Translations under genes and position numbers: made by a program
Notes under the pieces: model-generated
What the model was told of the DNA's origin: nothing
Databases searched by the model: none
Seen by the model: the letters and a program-made list of their open reading frames with translations, nothing else
Origin: Mesorhizobium sp. Pch-S
GTDB taxonomy: Bacteria > Pseudomonadota > Alphaproteobacteria > Rhizobiales > Rhizobiaceae
Direction of reading: 5' to 3'
NCBI RefSeq assembly: GCF_004136315.1
Contig: NZ_CP029562.1
Coordinates: 1,736,001 to 1,800,000 of the forward strand
DNA length: 64,000 bases
Shown here: positions 50,741-59,948 of the stretch, piece after piece
Position numbering within the stretch: the stretch's first letter is position 1
Layout of the letters: each line of letters opens with the position of its first letter

Positions 50741-51202
50741 ATGCTAGCCTTCTGGGGCCATGACGAGGCGGTGGCGATGTGGGTCGCCCACCACATACCG
50801 GGCTGCGAGCGCGGCTTCGAAAAATGTCGGGCGATGGGCGTGCTCGACGGCGAAAAACTCGTCGCCGGCGTGGTCTATCACAACTGGGAACCGGAACACG
50901 GCGTCATCGAGATCTCCGGCGCAGCCAGCACGCCACGCTGGCTGACAAGGCCGGTGCTCTGGCAGATGTTCGCCTACCCGTTTCTCGGCATCGGCTGCCA
51001 GATGCTGGTGATGCGCGTTTCCGAGCGCAACGAGCAATGGAACGGGCGCGGGCTGCCCCGCCTGCTGAAAGCCTACGGTTTCGACAAACACACCATTCCC
51101 CGCCTCTACGGCCGGCACGAGGGCGGACACGTCTTCTCGCTGACCGACGATGCCTGGCGGGCCAACGGATTTCACAGGAAGGAGCTTGCTGCCAATGGGT
51201 AA
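50741..51202 (+). CDS. GNAT-like phage protein
   Basis: The 153-residue protein has the GNAT-like layout of a small acyltransferase (VAGVVYHNWEPEHGVIEISGA, LVMRVSERNEQWNGRGLPRLLKAYGF). Podoviruses of Alphaproteobacteria commonly encode such a protein in this position among the head and tail genes. Whether it acetylates something or serves a structural role is unknown. The next gene overlaps its end by eight bases. Confidence 0.8.
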   Translation: MLAFWGHDEAVAMWVAHHIPGCERGFEKCRAMGVLDGEKLVAGVVYHNWEPEHGVIEISGAASTPRWLTRPVLWQMFAYPFLGIGCQMLVMRVSERNEQWNGRGLPRLLKAYGFDKHTIPRLYGRHEGGHVFSLTDDAWRANGFHRKELAANG

Positions 51203-52574
51203 GCCGAAAGCACCGACGCCACCCGATCCGAAAGAAACGGCGGCAGCGCAGACCGGCACCAATGTGTCGACGTCGATCGCCAATGCAGCGCTGGGCAACG
51301 TCAACCAGGTCACGCCCTATGGCAACCTGACCTACAACCAGTCGGGCACGCACAAGTTCACCGATCCGACCACGGGCAAGAGCTGGGACGTTCCCACCTA
51401 TACGGCAACGCAGACGCTGAGCCCCTCGCAGCAGGCGATCTTCGATCAGTCGCAGCAGGCGCAGGCCAATCTGGCCAAGATCGGCAACCAGCAGTCGGCC
51501 GCGATGGCCGACTATCTCAGCAAGCCGATGGACTATGGCACGTTGCCGGCCGGCGGCGATGCCTCCAAGATCGGCGCGCCACAATACCAGCAGTTCCAGT
51601 CTGGACCGCAGTTGAACACGCAGATCGCCGATGCCGGCCAGATCACCAAGGACTACGGGCCGAAGGACGGCTATGCCAGCAATACACAGGAGGTGCGGGA
51701 CGCGATGTTCTCGCGTCTCAATCCGGAGCTCGATCGGCAGCGCGCCTCGCTCGAGACCTCGCTGGCCAACCAGGGCATCCGCATCGGCTCGACCGCCTAT
51801 GACACGGCGATGAACCAGTTCAACCAGGGTGTGAACGACCAGCGCACATCGGTGCTTTTGGCATCGGGCCAGGAGCAGAGCCGGCTTGCCAATCTCGATG
51901 CGCAGCGCGCCGGTTTCCAGAACGCGGCGCAGCAGCAGCAGTTCATGCAGAACAGTGCGCAGGGCGAGTTCGGCAACACGGCACGCCAGCAGATGTTCCA
52001 GAACCAGAACGCCGTGACCGGGCAGAACAACACGCTGCAGGACCAGCGCATGAACGCCCAGCTCGCCCAGTTCAACGCCGCCAACCAGCAGCGGCAGGCC
52101 GCGCTGCAGGAAGCCTATGCGCGGCGCAACCAGCCGATCAACGAAATCACCTCGCTGCTCTCCGGCGCGCAGGTACAGAACCCGAATTTCGTCAACGCCA
52201 ACATGCCGAACATCCCGACCACCGACTATGCCGGCCTGGTCAACCAGAACTACAACCAGAAGCTCGGCATCTACAACCAACAGGTGGCGGCGCAGAACAG
52301 CCTTTTCGGCGGCCTCCTGGGTCTCGGTGCCTCGGCGATCATGAAATCCGACCGCAGGGCCAAGAAGGACATCAGGAAGCGCGGCCGCATCGACGGCACC
52401 AACATCTACGAGTTCCGCTACCGCGGCGAGGACGGCGATGCGCCCAAGCATGTCGGCGTGATGGCGCAGGAGGTGGAGAAGACGCGGCCCGACGCGGTGA
52501 TCGAGGTCGGCGGCGTCAAGCATGTCGACTACGCCAGGGCGCTTCCCGGCCTGTTCGGACTGGGGCAGGCATAA
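51195..52574 (+). CDS. phage protein with C-terminal Peptidase_S74 chaperone domain
   Basis: ATG 51195 gives a 459-residue protein. Residues 1-380 are rich in Gln/Asn and helical (LSPSQQAIFDQSQQAQANL, DQRMNAQLAQFNAANQQRQ), resembling internal ejection proteins. The C-terminal part (KSDRRAKKDIRKRGRIDGTN, FRYRGEDGDAPKHVGVMAQEVE) is a Peptidase_S74 intramolecular chaperone, more usual at the end of tailspikes. Such domains trimerise and self-cleave. Their presence on a Q-rich internal protein is uncommon. It overlaps the start of the next gene (TAATG). Confidence 0.85.
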   Translation: MGKPKAPTPPDPKETAAAQTGTNVSTSIANAALGNVNQVTPYGNLTYNQSGTHKFTDPTTGKSWDVPTYTATQTLSPSQQAIFDQSQQAQANLAKIGNQQSAAMADYLSKPMDYGTLPAGGDASKIGAPQYQQFQSGPQLNTQIADAGQITKDYGPKDGYASNTQEVRDAMFSRLNPELDRQRASLETSLANQGIRIGSTAYDTAMNQFNQGVNDQRTSVLLASGQEQSRLANLDAQRAGFQNAAQQQQFMQNSAQGEFGNTARQQMFQNQNAVTGQNNTLQDQRMNAQLAQFNAANQQRQAALQEAYARRNQPINEITSLLSGAQVQNPNFVNANMPNIPTTDYAGLVNQNYNQKLGIYNQQVAAQNSLFGGLLGLGASAIMKSDRRAKKDIRKRGRIDGTNIYEFRYRGEDGDAPKHVGVMAQEVEKTRPDAVIEVGGVKHVDYARALPGLFGLGQA

Positions 52575-52822
52575 TGGAGAGCTTCATCTTCGACGGCAAC
52601 AAGCCACGCCGGCCGATGACGCCTGAGGAGCAGAGCCAGGCGCAGACGGCGCTGGCCACCAACATGCCGACCGACATCGGCAGCGGCCTCTCGGCGATCG
52701 GCCAGGCGCTGATCTATCGCCAGAACAAGGACGGCAGCTTCCCGCCGGCACCGGGCGCCAGCCCGCTGTCGGGGCTTTTCGGCCTCGGCTTGAACCGCAG
52801 CGAAAGGATACCCCTCCGATGA
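52574..52822 (+). CDS. small phage protein sharing N-terminal module with next gene
   Basis: The 82-residue protein reads ESFIFDGNKPRRPMTPEEQS, then PTDIGSGLSAIGQALIYRQN. The last segment matches PTDLGSGLNAIGRALLYRAM in the next protein at an equivalent position. It has no catalytic domain. It probably duplicates the virion-packaging module of its neighbour. Start and stop overlap neighbours by one and four bases. Confidence 0.7.
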   Translation: MESFIFDGNKPRRPMTPEEQSQAQTALATNMPTDIGSGLSAIGQALIYRQNKDGSFPPAPGASPLSGLFGLGLNRSERIPLR

Positions 52823-53895
52823 CCCTTTCCTTCATCTTTGGCAAAGGCCAGCAATACGAAACGCCGGAAGAGCTGGCGAGAGCGCGGGCCTCGGCCGATG
52901 GCCTGCTGGCCGACCAGCCGACACCGACCGACCTCGGCTCCGGCTTGAATGCCATCGGCCGGGCACTGCTCTATCGCGCGATGGTGGGCGACATCCAGGC
53001 CAGCGAAAGGGCCGGACGCGACAGTGCCGCGGCCGCGTTCAACCCGATTGCCGGCGCGATGAGCGGTCCCGGCGCGTTCCCGCCGCCTCCGGGCGGTTCC
53101 AGGATTGCCTACGCCCTGGCTGGGAAACCGACACCCAAGCCCGGCAATCCGAACCTGCCGAGCCGCTTCGACTTCGCGCGAGCCGACACAGGAGGACCTG
53201 CCGGCAACGCTGGCGGGCCGCCCGATGTGCCGACGATGGAAAGCTACATCCGCCAGTCGGCCGCGCGGCGCGGTATCGATCCCGGTGTCGCCGTGCGCGT
53301 GGCGCGCTCGGAAGGCCTTCAGCGCGGAACCTGGCAATCGAATGTCATCAGGAAGGGCATCCGCGAACCAAGCTACGGGCCGTTCCAGCTTCTCGTCGGT
53401 GGCGAGGGCACAGGCTTCCCCGAAGGCGTCGGCAATCGCTTCACCGATGCCACCGGCCTCGATCCGGCCGACCCGGCCAACTGGCGACAGGGCATCGATT
53501 TCGCTCTCGATACAGCCGGAAAGCAGGGTTGGGGACAATGGTACGGCTCCAAGGCGGCGGGCATCAGTCCGCTCCAGGGAATCGGAACTGCCGGGCCGGC
53601 CGCTTCTGCCTCACGGGCGCCGACGTCGATGCAAGGTCTTCCCATCGAAGCACAAGCAGCGTCCCGAGCCGCTCCGGCGCCCGCAAACGGCATGCCGACG
53701 CAGCCTGCGCAGGGCGGTCAGTTCGATCTGTCACGGCTACCGGCCGCTGCTGGAGGCACCGCAGATACGTTCGACGCGTCGAAAGGCCCGACACTGCCGA
53801 TGCTCTTCAATGCGCTGCAGAACCCCTGGCTGAATGAAACGCAACGCGGGTTGGTCAAGCGCGAGATCGAGCGCGTCACCAAACCACACCCGTAG
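52819..53895 (+). CDS. virion transglycosylase/lysozyme-like protein
   Basis: The 358-residue protein has the shared module (residues 10-60), a Pro/Gly linker, and from about 135 a lysozyme-fold domain: MESYIRQSAARRGIDPGVAVRVARSEGL, where the glutamate of RSEGL fits the catalytic position of soluble lytic transglycosylases, then GPFQLLVGGEGTGFPEG. The C-terminus is helical. It probably enters the periplasm during DNA ejection to open peptidoglycan locally. It is the third gene of the internal-protein cluster. Confidence 0.8.
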   Translation: MTLSFIFGKGQQYETPEELARARASADGLLADQPTPTDLGSGLNAIGRALLYRAMVGDIQASERAGRDSAAAAFNPIAGAMSGPGAFPPPPGGSRIAYALAGKPTPKPGNPNLPSRFDFARADTGGPAGNAGGPPDVPTMESYIRQSAARRGIDPGVAVRVARSEGLQRGTWQSNVIRKGIREPSYGPFQLLVGGEGTGFPEGVGNRFTDATGLDPADPANWRQGIDFALDTAGKQGWGQWYGSKAAGISPLQGIGTAGPAASASRAPTSMQGLPIEAQAASRAAPAPANGMPTQPAQGGQFDLSRLPAAAGGTADTFDASKGPTLPMLFNALQNPWLNETQRGLVKREIERVTKPHP

Positions 53896-54005
53896 GCCAT
53901 GCCGCATCATACACGGGCGCGTCCTGTCCGATGCGCGGAGGCATCCCGAAGCCCACCCAAAACCGATCCTGGAAATGAACAACGCAGACCTGGAGGCACT
54001 TGCAC

Positions 54006-54815
54006 ATGGTAACCGCTGACGAAGCCCGTCGTGAACTGGCACGCCGAGAACTGGAAAGCAGACGCACGCAACAGTCTGCGCCGGGCGATGACTATGACAA
54101 CAGCTGGTTCGCCCAGATCGCCTCCGGTGCCAATGAGGGGGTGGCCAGGACATTGGGGGCACCAGTAGACCTGACCAACAACTATATCGTCGGCCCGGCG
54201 ATGCACGGCATCAATGCTATCGCTGGAACGAATTTCCAACCTTCACAGGAACCCCTGGGCGGCAGTGCCGGCCTGCTGCGCAGCCTGCAGGAGATCGGAT
54301 CGATCAAACCGCCCACCGATGACCCCGACAAGCAGCTTGGTCGACGGCTGTCCGAAGAAGCCACCAGCGCCCTTCTTACCAACATGGGCGGCATCGCTAA
54401 GGCTGAAGCGCCAATCCGCGAGACCTTGAAAGCCCTCTACAGCGGGCTCGGAAGTGGTGCCGGCGCCGCCTTTGCGAACTATATTGCGCCCGACAACGCC
54501 TACGCCGAACTTCTCGGCAAACTCGTTGGAGGACGGGTCGGAAATATCCCGTTCGAAATGGGTGGCCGTGCATCGAGGCCGGTCTACGAAGCCGTTCCTG
54601 ACCTCGAGAGGCGGCAGGCATTGCTGGAGGCGATGTATGAAAAAGCCGGCGATTTCGCATCCCTGTCCGCCCCGGCCGCAGTCGACTATGTCAGCCGGGC
54701 GATCAAAAGCCCCCCTGTGAAGCAGGTCCCCCTGGCAAAAGCACCCGCCACGAGGAACCGCATGAATCGCATCTGGGAGGCGCTGACTGCGGGTCAGGCG
54801 GCTATCGCCGATTGA
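54006..54815 (+). CDS. phage internal/ejection-like protein
   Basis: ATG 54006, with a ggagg site, gives 269 residues of mostly helical sequence (SGANEGVARTLGAPVDLTNNYI, LSEEATSALLTNMGGIAKAEAP) with Ala- and Gly-rich hydrophobic stretches that could insert in a membrane (GLGSGAGAAFANYIAP). Such proteins line the DNA-ejection channel in short-tailed phages. No motif identifies it further. Downstream lies the metallopeptidase-domain protein after a 218-base spacer. Confidence 0.65.
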   Translation: MVTADEARRELARRELESRRTQQSAPGDDYDNSWFAQIASGANEGVARTLGAPVDLTNNYIVGPAMHGINAIAGTNFQPSQEPLGGSAGLLRSLQEIGSIKPPTDDPDKQLGRRLSEEATSALLTNMGGIAKAEAPIRETLKALYSGLGSGAGAAFANYIAPDNAYAELLGKLVGGRVGNIPFEMGGRASRPVYEAVPDLERRQALLEAMYEKAGDFASLSAPAAVDYVSRAIKSPPVKQVPLAKAPATRNRMNRIWEALTAGQAAIAD

Positions 54816-55033
54816 CCGGCTGCCGTGGTTCCGAGAGCCATTGCGGCGACGTCCGATCTTTCGCTCCCTCAACGGTCTCCAAGGTCCCGTTGTTTACCCT
54901 GGCTGAGGGCATGCGACGGCAGCGATCCCACCTCATCTCCGATCGCCGATGCGATCGGGCCGCACATTTCAGTTGACGACAAGCGGCGACAGATCGCCAA
55001 CGCGACTGCACGCAACCGCCGAAAGGATATGAC

Positions 55034-56485
55034 GTGACGAACGAGTTGCGCGCCTACAATCCCACCTGGCGAGACCGGGTTGCTGCTGTCTTGATCGGCG
55101 AAGGGAAACCAAGCCGCTACCACCGCAACGTCGTTTCCGGCCTGGTCGGTTCGGCGGGCATCGGCAGCACCGGCTTTTCCCTCTCCGATCCTACGCCCGC
55201 TGGCGCCGTGTTCTCCGCAGACGAGATGGTCCGGAATGCCCGAGACGGCAATTATGGCCAGGCGGCGTTGAACGCGGTGGGGGCATTGCCGGGCAGCGTG
55301 CTGCCAGCGGCGCTGAAGCTTGCGGCAAAGGGCAAACCCGCGCAACGGTTTGCCACGAAACTCTCGGGTTACTCTGACAATATTCCTAAGATCTCACCGC
55401 AAGCCTTCGACGCGGACCCGTCCATTACCAGAATTCCCGATGGAACCGGCAACTACGGCCAGGCTGCGCAGGCGTTCGCGGCAAAAACCGAGCCATCGCA
55501 GCGATTTGCCGCGAAACTCTCGGACTATCATGATAATATTCCTGAAATACCACAACGCGCCTTCGAGGCCGACTACCCCAGAGGGGCAGTTGCCGATGAC
55601 ATGGGAAAACTCCGCTATGACATCGAGGGAAGAACGCTTATCGCACCACAAATCGCCGGCCGCCGAATGGCGGGAGGAGGTGAAGAGGCGCTCGAAATTG
55701 AGGGAATCCGATCCATTGGAGAGACAATTACGGGAAGAAGCATTGAGGATCTTCCAGAACGCTATCGAAGGCAAGGATGGCTGGGCGCTACTGGTCAACA
55801 AGGGCAGAAACCGGTCCAGATCTACCTGAATCCAGATCTGACACATCGGCAGTATATGGAGGCACTGCCTCATGAAGTTGGCCATGCCATAGACCTTGCA
55901 GCAGGTCGCATCCCGATCGACGGATTGCTGGATGAATTGCAGCCTAACTATTCACGTCTTTACGGTCAGAAGACCGTCGGTGCGTTGATAACGCCTGAAA
56001 GCATCGGTTATCCTCCGGAAGAGGCGTCTCTTGAATATATGGCGGAAGCGCTTCGCGCATACCAGCTCGACCCCAACTATGCCAAATCACTGATGCCGCG
56101 AACGGCGGCGCGCATCCGCGAATATGTGAATTCACATCCCGAACTCAGCAAAATCATCCAGTTCAACAGCATGGCTGCCGCGAGTATCGGCGGCGGATCG
56201 TTGCTGGCCTCGGAAACGGCAGAAGCACGCGAGCCAGGTCTTTTCGCCCGTACCGGCGCTAGCGGCATTCCTGACACGGCGCACGGTATTGCCTTCAAAG
56301 ACGTCGGCAAGATCCTTGAAGCCTTGAAGGGCCGGGATAGCGCTGACGGGCCGGCACGGATTGCAGCGAGCAGTCGAAACGGCGTGGCCCTGGACGTGCC
56401 GCTGGCCGGTGGCCTCGACATGGCAACGTTGAAGATCGGTCCTGTCGCCAGGGCGCTGCTTCTGTCTTCAGCCGAACGGCACTGA
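55034..56485 (+). CDS. virion protein with zincin metallopeptidase domain
   Basis: The GTG start at 55034 gives 483 residues. Residues about 72-128 and 139-181 are an internal duplication (KPAQRFATKLSGYSDNIPKI and EPSQRFAAKLSDYHDNIPEI, each followed by F-D/E-A-D). Around residue 280 lies the zinc motif PHEVGHAIDLAAG (His280, Glu281, His284), with Glu334 or Glu338 in LEYMAEALRAYQLDPNY as the third ligand, a layout known from toxin-type zincins. The C-terminus is helical. It is adjacent to the ejection proteins and probably injected with the DNA. Few structural phage proteins carry such a domain. Confidence 0.78.
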   Translation: MTNELRAYNPTWRDRVAAVLIGEGKPSRYHRNVVSGLVGSAGIGSTGFSLSDPTPAGAVFSADEMVRNARDGNYGQAALNAVGALPGSVLPAALKLAAKGKPAQRFATKLSGYSDNIPKISPQAFDADPSITRIPDGTGNYGQAAQAFAAKTEPSQRFAAKLSDYHDNIPEIPQRAFEADYPRGAVADDMGKLRYDIEGRTLIAPQIAGRRMAGGGEEALEIEGIRSIGETITGRSIEDLPERYRRQGWLGATGQQGQKPVQIYLNPDLTHRQYMEALPHEVGHAIDLAAGRIPIDGLLDELQPNYSRLYGQKTVGALITPESIGYPPEEASLEYMAEALRAYQLDPNYAKSLMPRTAARIREYVNSHPELSKIIQFNSMAAASIGGGSLLASETAEAREPGLFARTGASGIPDTAHGIAFKDVGKILEALKGRDSADGPARIAASSRNGVALDVPLAGGLDMATLKIGPVARALLLSSAERH

Positions 56486-56643
56486 ACGATACATCCTGGG
56501 CGTGTTATCGGCAGAAGAGTTGCTGTCGTCGCCGCCACCCAATGGGGGCTATCCGTCTGACGGAAACCTTGTATCACCGCGGCAACCTCTGGATTTCAGA
56601 GGGCCGTCTCCCTTCTTCACCGAAACTGCACAGGAGATCGTCC

Positions 56644-58236
56644 ATGCCTCGCGTGAACGGCGTCTATCAGCTTTTGCCCGGCGTCTACGGTGTTCCGAAC
56701 GAGCCGATCGCATCCGCCCCCTACAACAGCCAGCTGGATGACCTAGCGAAAGACGCCAACGATCCGCGTCCCGTCACGGCCGGCGGGACAGGCGCCCAAA
56801 CGCCTGGAGACGCACTGACCAATTTCGGCTTCTCGGCCTTCGTGAAGTCATTGCTCGGCAAGGCCAGCGATGTTTTGTTCCGTACGGCCATCGGCGCGGA
56901 CGACGCAACAAACCTGACCAAGGGTACCTTGCCGGCCGGACGGATCTCGGATGCCAGTCACGGCCAGCTTTCCGGCGGCAACCTTCATGCCGCCGCGACC
57001 GGCAGCACCCACGGCTTCATGTCTCCCGCCGACAAGACCAAGCTCGATGGCCTCATCGAGAAGAACCTGACCGGCTGGGTTTCGGGCCGTGACTTTACGA
57101 ACGGCACCCTGATCACGACCAGCATCCCGGCGGCGGCCTCAGACGGCGAAGCATTCCTGATCGAGATTGTCGGCAATTCCTACGGCTCATCCGTCCCGTT
57201 CGACATCAAGGTCCAAGGCTACCTCTACGGCAACGCCATCATCAACCATGGCGCACTGTCTACCGGCAAAAAGCCGACCGAAATCTGGCTGTTCAACGCC
57301 GGTGGCTTCCTGTGCTGCTGGCTACCCTACATGGAATACTGGCAGGGCTTTACGGTATTCGCCAGCATTGTCGGCTACAGCGCAACGGATCGCCCCGCCA
57401 GGAACGTTGTTACAGCCATCACCAACAGCGCAAAACCCGCAGGCCGCACCAAGGAGGTTTCTGTCCCGATCACGCAAGCGGCGCTGAGCAGCGGGGCCGC
57501 CTTTACCGGACCGATCGACATCCTCGTGCCTTCTGGAAAGGCACTGCAGGCCATGACCAATGGCGCGGATTACGCTCTCTTCGGACGCTCGCTGAATTCG
57601 GGATATGGCGGGGTGCTGGGATACAATTACAACGCGACCAAATACGGCATTCTCGGCTATGCCAGCGACTATTCGTTTTACGGGAGCGGCGTTATTTACA
57701 ACGCTGGTGAAATCCGGTCCTCGACCAATATCGTTTCCGATGGTTATCTGTGGGCAAAGAACGGTCAGGTCTACGGCTCGGCCTCCAGTCTTGTCCTGGG
57801 CACCAATGGCTCGGGTGGCTATGTCTACCTGAGACCAAACGGCGTCGGTAGCAGCAGTGGCGAATTCCTTGTGACGCCTGGCGGCAGCGTTCAAGCTGTC
57901 GGCCATGTCTATTCCGGTAGCGGAGCTGCCTTTCTGCACACCGCGGGCGATGTCTACGGCCCCACTTGGGGCGGGTATCTGTCTACCTATTTGGGCAATT
58001 ACTACGCTCAAATTTCCAAGACATCGAACCGTGATGAAACGGTCTTTCCCGTTGGTCATTGGCTCATTGTGCGCGACGCAGCAACATCCCGGAACCAAGG
58101 GCTTACTCCATATTTAGGTTCGAGTGGCATCGACTACAGAACAGGTGGCAGCTATCCACTATCTGGTTCTTGGTATGCGCGAGGTCATTTTAGCTCTGGT
58201 AGCGACAACATGACCTTAGCTCAGAGGGTAGCATGA
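56644..58236 (+). CDS. tail fibre protein
   Basis: ATG 56644 gives 530 residues. The N-terminus (PRVNGVYQLLPGVYGVPNEPI then ASAPYNSQLDDLAKDANDPR and GGTGAQTP) is the virion-anchor of podovirus fibres. The middle is beta-helical, with GSTHGFMSPADKTKLDGL as a repeat of tail-fibre shaft. The Gly/Ser/Tyr-rich C-terminus ends GSWYARGHFSSGSDNMTLAQRVA, a receptor-binding tip. It determines host range. Its stop overlaps the next gene's start by four bases. Confidence 0.88.
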   Translation: MPRVNGVYQLLPGVYGVPNEPIASAPYNSQLDDLAKDANDPRPVTAGGTGAQTPGDALTNFGFSAFVKSLLGKASDVLFRTAIGADDATNLTKGTLPAGRISDASHGQLSGGNLHAAATGSTHGFMSPADKTKLDGLIEKNLTGWVSGRDFTNGTLITTSIPAAASDGEAFLIEIVGNSYGSSVPFDIKVQGYLYGNAIINHGALSTGKKPTEIWLFNAGGFLCCWLPYMEYWQGFTVFASIVGYSATDRPARNVVTAITNSAKPAGRTKEVSVPITQAALSSGAAFTGPIDILVPSGKALQAMTNGADYALFGRSLNSGYGGVLGYNYNATKYGILGYASDYSFYGSGVIYNAGEIRSSTNIVSDGYLWAKNGQVYGSASSLVLGTNGSGGYVYLRPNGVGSSSGEFLVTPGGSVQAVGHVYSGSGAAFLHTAGDVYGPTWGGYLSTYLGNYYAQISKTSNRDETVFPVGHWLIVRDAATSRNQGLTPYLGSSGIDYRTGGSYPLSGSWYARGHFSSGSDNMTLAQRVA

Positions 58237-58763
58237 TGACTGAGATCAACGAAAATCAGACCGCCACTCCTCCGACGGATACGAAAGCAGCGTTGCACAA
58301 AATATTTTCCGTGACTCGTGCACAACAAGACAATTTCTTCAAAGTAAAATGCGAAATCACCGATACATTCGGAGTTCGATACGTTACCGATTACGTCTCC
58401 GCTCCCGGGGATACTTTCGGCCTAGCGCCGATAGTTCGAGCCGGTATTTTCCGATGGATTGCTGATGGGAATGCGATTTCTCTATATCTCCCTCCTACGG
58501 ATGAAGAACGACGCGTCGCAATGCCGTCACTCACCCCCCGCCAGCTCCGACTTGGTCTGGTAAACAGCGGATTCTCGATAGCGTCTGTTCAGTCAGTCAT
58601 CGACGCCATAGGCGACGCGACTACGCGAGAGAAAGCACAGATTGAGTGGGAGTTTGCCAGTTCCTATGCACGCATACATCCGCTCATAACGCAGATCACG
58701 GCTGCCCTTGCAATCAACGACGACGAGGTCGATACGATGTGGGCAGCCGCCGAATTTCTTTGA
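58233..58763 (+). CDS. small tail-fibre-associated protein
   Basis: The 176-residue protein follows the fibre gene with a four-base overlap, as fibre chaperones or adapters do. Its C-terminal half (LTPRQLRLGLVNSGFSIASVQ, EWEFASSYARIHPLITQITA) recurs in many alphaproteobacterial phage genomes. The N-terminal part (FSVTRAQQDNFFKVKCEITDTFG) is beta-rich and variable. It may assist fibre assembly. No catalytic motif is seen. Confidence 0.72.
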   Translation: MMTEINENQTATPPTDTKAALHKIFSVTRAQQDNFFKVKCEITDTFGVRYVTDYVSAPGDTFGLAPIVRAGIFRWIADGNAISLYLPPTDEERRVAMPSLTPRQLRLGLVNSGFSIASVQSVIDAIGDATTREKAQIEWEFASSYARIHPLITQITAALAINDDEVDTMWAAAEFL

Positions 58764-58843
58764 TACCGCATGCGACTTGAGTTGCCGTTGTAAAGCTGAG
58801 AGAACGGCAGCACAGTCCAACATCAAAACGGTGAGCAACCCCT

Positions 58844-59890
58844 TTGGCAAAGGCGTGCTATTTTTTCGCTGCAGACGCGACGTACTTTCCCCACGCCGTG
58901 ATCGCAGCGCGGCGAGTAATGAACCTTTCCGCCTCTTTGCCTGGCTTAATCTTGACTACAAAGATACCCCAGCATGAAATTGAACTGGCCCATCAATTTC
59001 TTGGAAAGGCCGTGCAAATTGTTGACGTGTCTGCCTACGCCGAAGGCTTAAACGTCAATACGTTCCGCCTTGGCATAGCAACCTATCTTCGCCTGTTCGC
59101 AGACATGCTGCCGGAAATGCAGACGTTTAATCGCGCGATCTATCTCGACTGCGACGTGATCGTGAACGTCGATTTAGCCGCGCTGGCTGTAACGGAAATG
59201 ATCGCGCCACTTGTGGCTGCACACGACGATCAGCGGTATTTTGACGATGAGTTTCGTAAACGCTTGTCGATGCCAGCAGGCGCTCCTTATTTCAATGCAG
59301 GCGTCATGCTTCTGGACCTCGATACAATCCGGCGCGACCGGCTCTTCGAGAAGACACGTATATTTGCCGAAGAGCAGCGAGACATTTGCAAGCAGCACGA
59401 TCAAGACGCGCTCAACATCGTGTTTATGAACCAGTGGCAGACACTTCACCCAAAGTGGAACGCCATGACCAACTTCAGCGGTCACATTAAATATGCAGAC
59501 GCCTACATCCGACATTTCAGTTGGGGCAAACCATGGTGGAAGCGTCCGCTCGGAGTAGAGCAGCAAGCTATGAACGAATATTACGAGCTGACAAAGGATA
59601 CGCCTTGGGCGTCGATGTATCAGGGCAAATCGGATCACTTGGGATTCTTCGTCAAGCGGCTTGGTCGGAGTTTCGATCCGCTACTCGGCCTCTTCGGCGA
59701 CAAACGCGCCAAGCTACGAACGCCTTATAACGCATTTAATGCACAACAGACTCAAATAGCTGACGCAAACTCGCTGCTACTAGCTCGTTGGTTCCCCGAG
59801 GGGTCATGGAAATCCGATCCGCGGCAGTTGGAATTTGACCCGGCTACCGATCCAGCTTCAACATCCAAACTGGACGACGCAGTTCGTTAG
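58844..59890 (+). CDS. glycosyltransferase family 8 (GT8), prophage cargo
   Basis: The frame starts at TTG 58844, the first start after an in-frame stop, and gives MAKACYFFAADATYFPHAV with no better start. Residues 1-260 form a GT8 domain with the metal-binding DCD at 102-104 (YLDCDVIVNVD), NAGVMLLDLDTIRRDR and a final KPWWKRPL motif. It transfers a sugar from a nucleotide-sugar to an acceptor, probably a surface glycan such as O-antigen, and could change phage receptors. GC and codon use are lower than in the morphogenesis genes, consistent with an acquired moron gene. Confidence 0.88.
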   Translation: MAKACYFFAADATYFPHAVIAARRVMNLSASLPGLILTTKIPQHEIELAHQFLGKAVQIVDVSAYAEGLNVNTFRLGIATYLRLFADMLPEMQTFNRAIYLDCDVIVNVDLAALAVTEMIAPLVAAHDDQRYFDDEFRKRLSMPAGAPYFNAGVMLLDLDTIRRDRLFEKTRIFAEEQRDICKQHDQDALNIVFMNQWQTLHPKWNAMTNFSGHIKYADAYIRHFSWGKPWWKRPLGVEQQAMNEYYELTKDTPWASMYQGKSDHLGFFVKRLGRSFDPLLGLFGDKRAKLRTPYNAFNAQQTQIADANSLLLARWFPEGSWKSDPRQLEFDPATDPASTSKLDDAVR

Positions 59891-59948
59891 TCTCTGACCC
59901 GTACAGCAATCCTCACGGTTGTGCGCAGCCCCTTTCTAGCGCGCAAAT

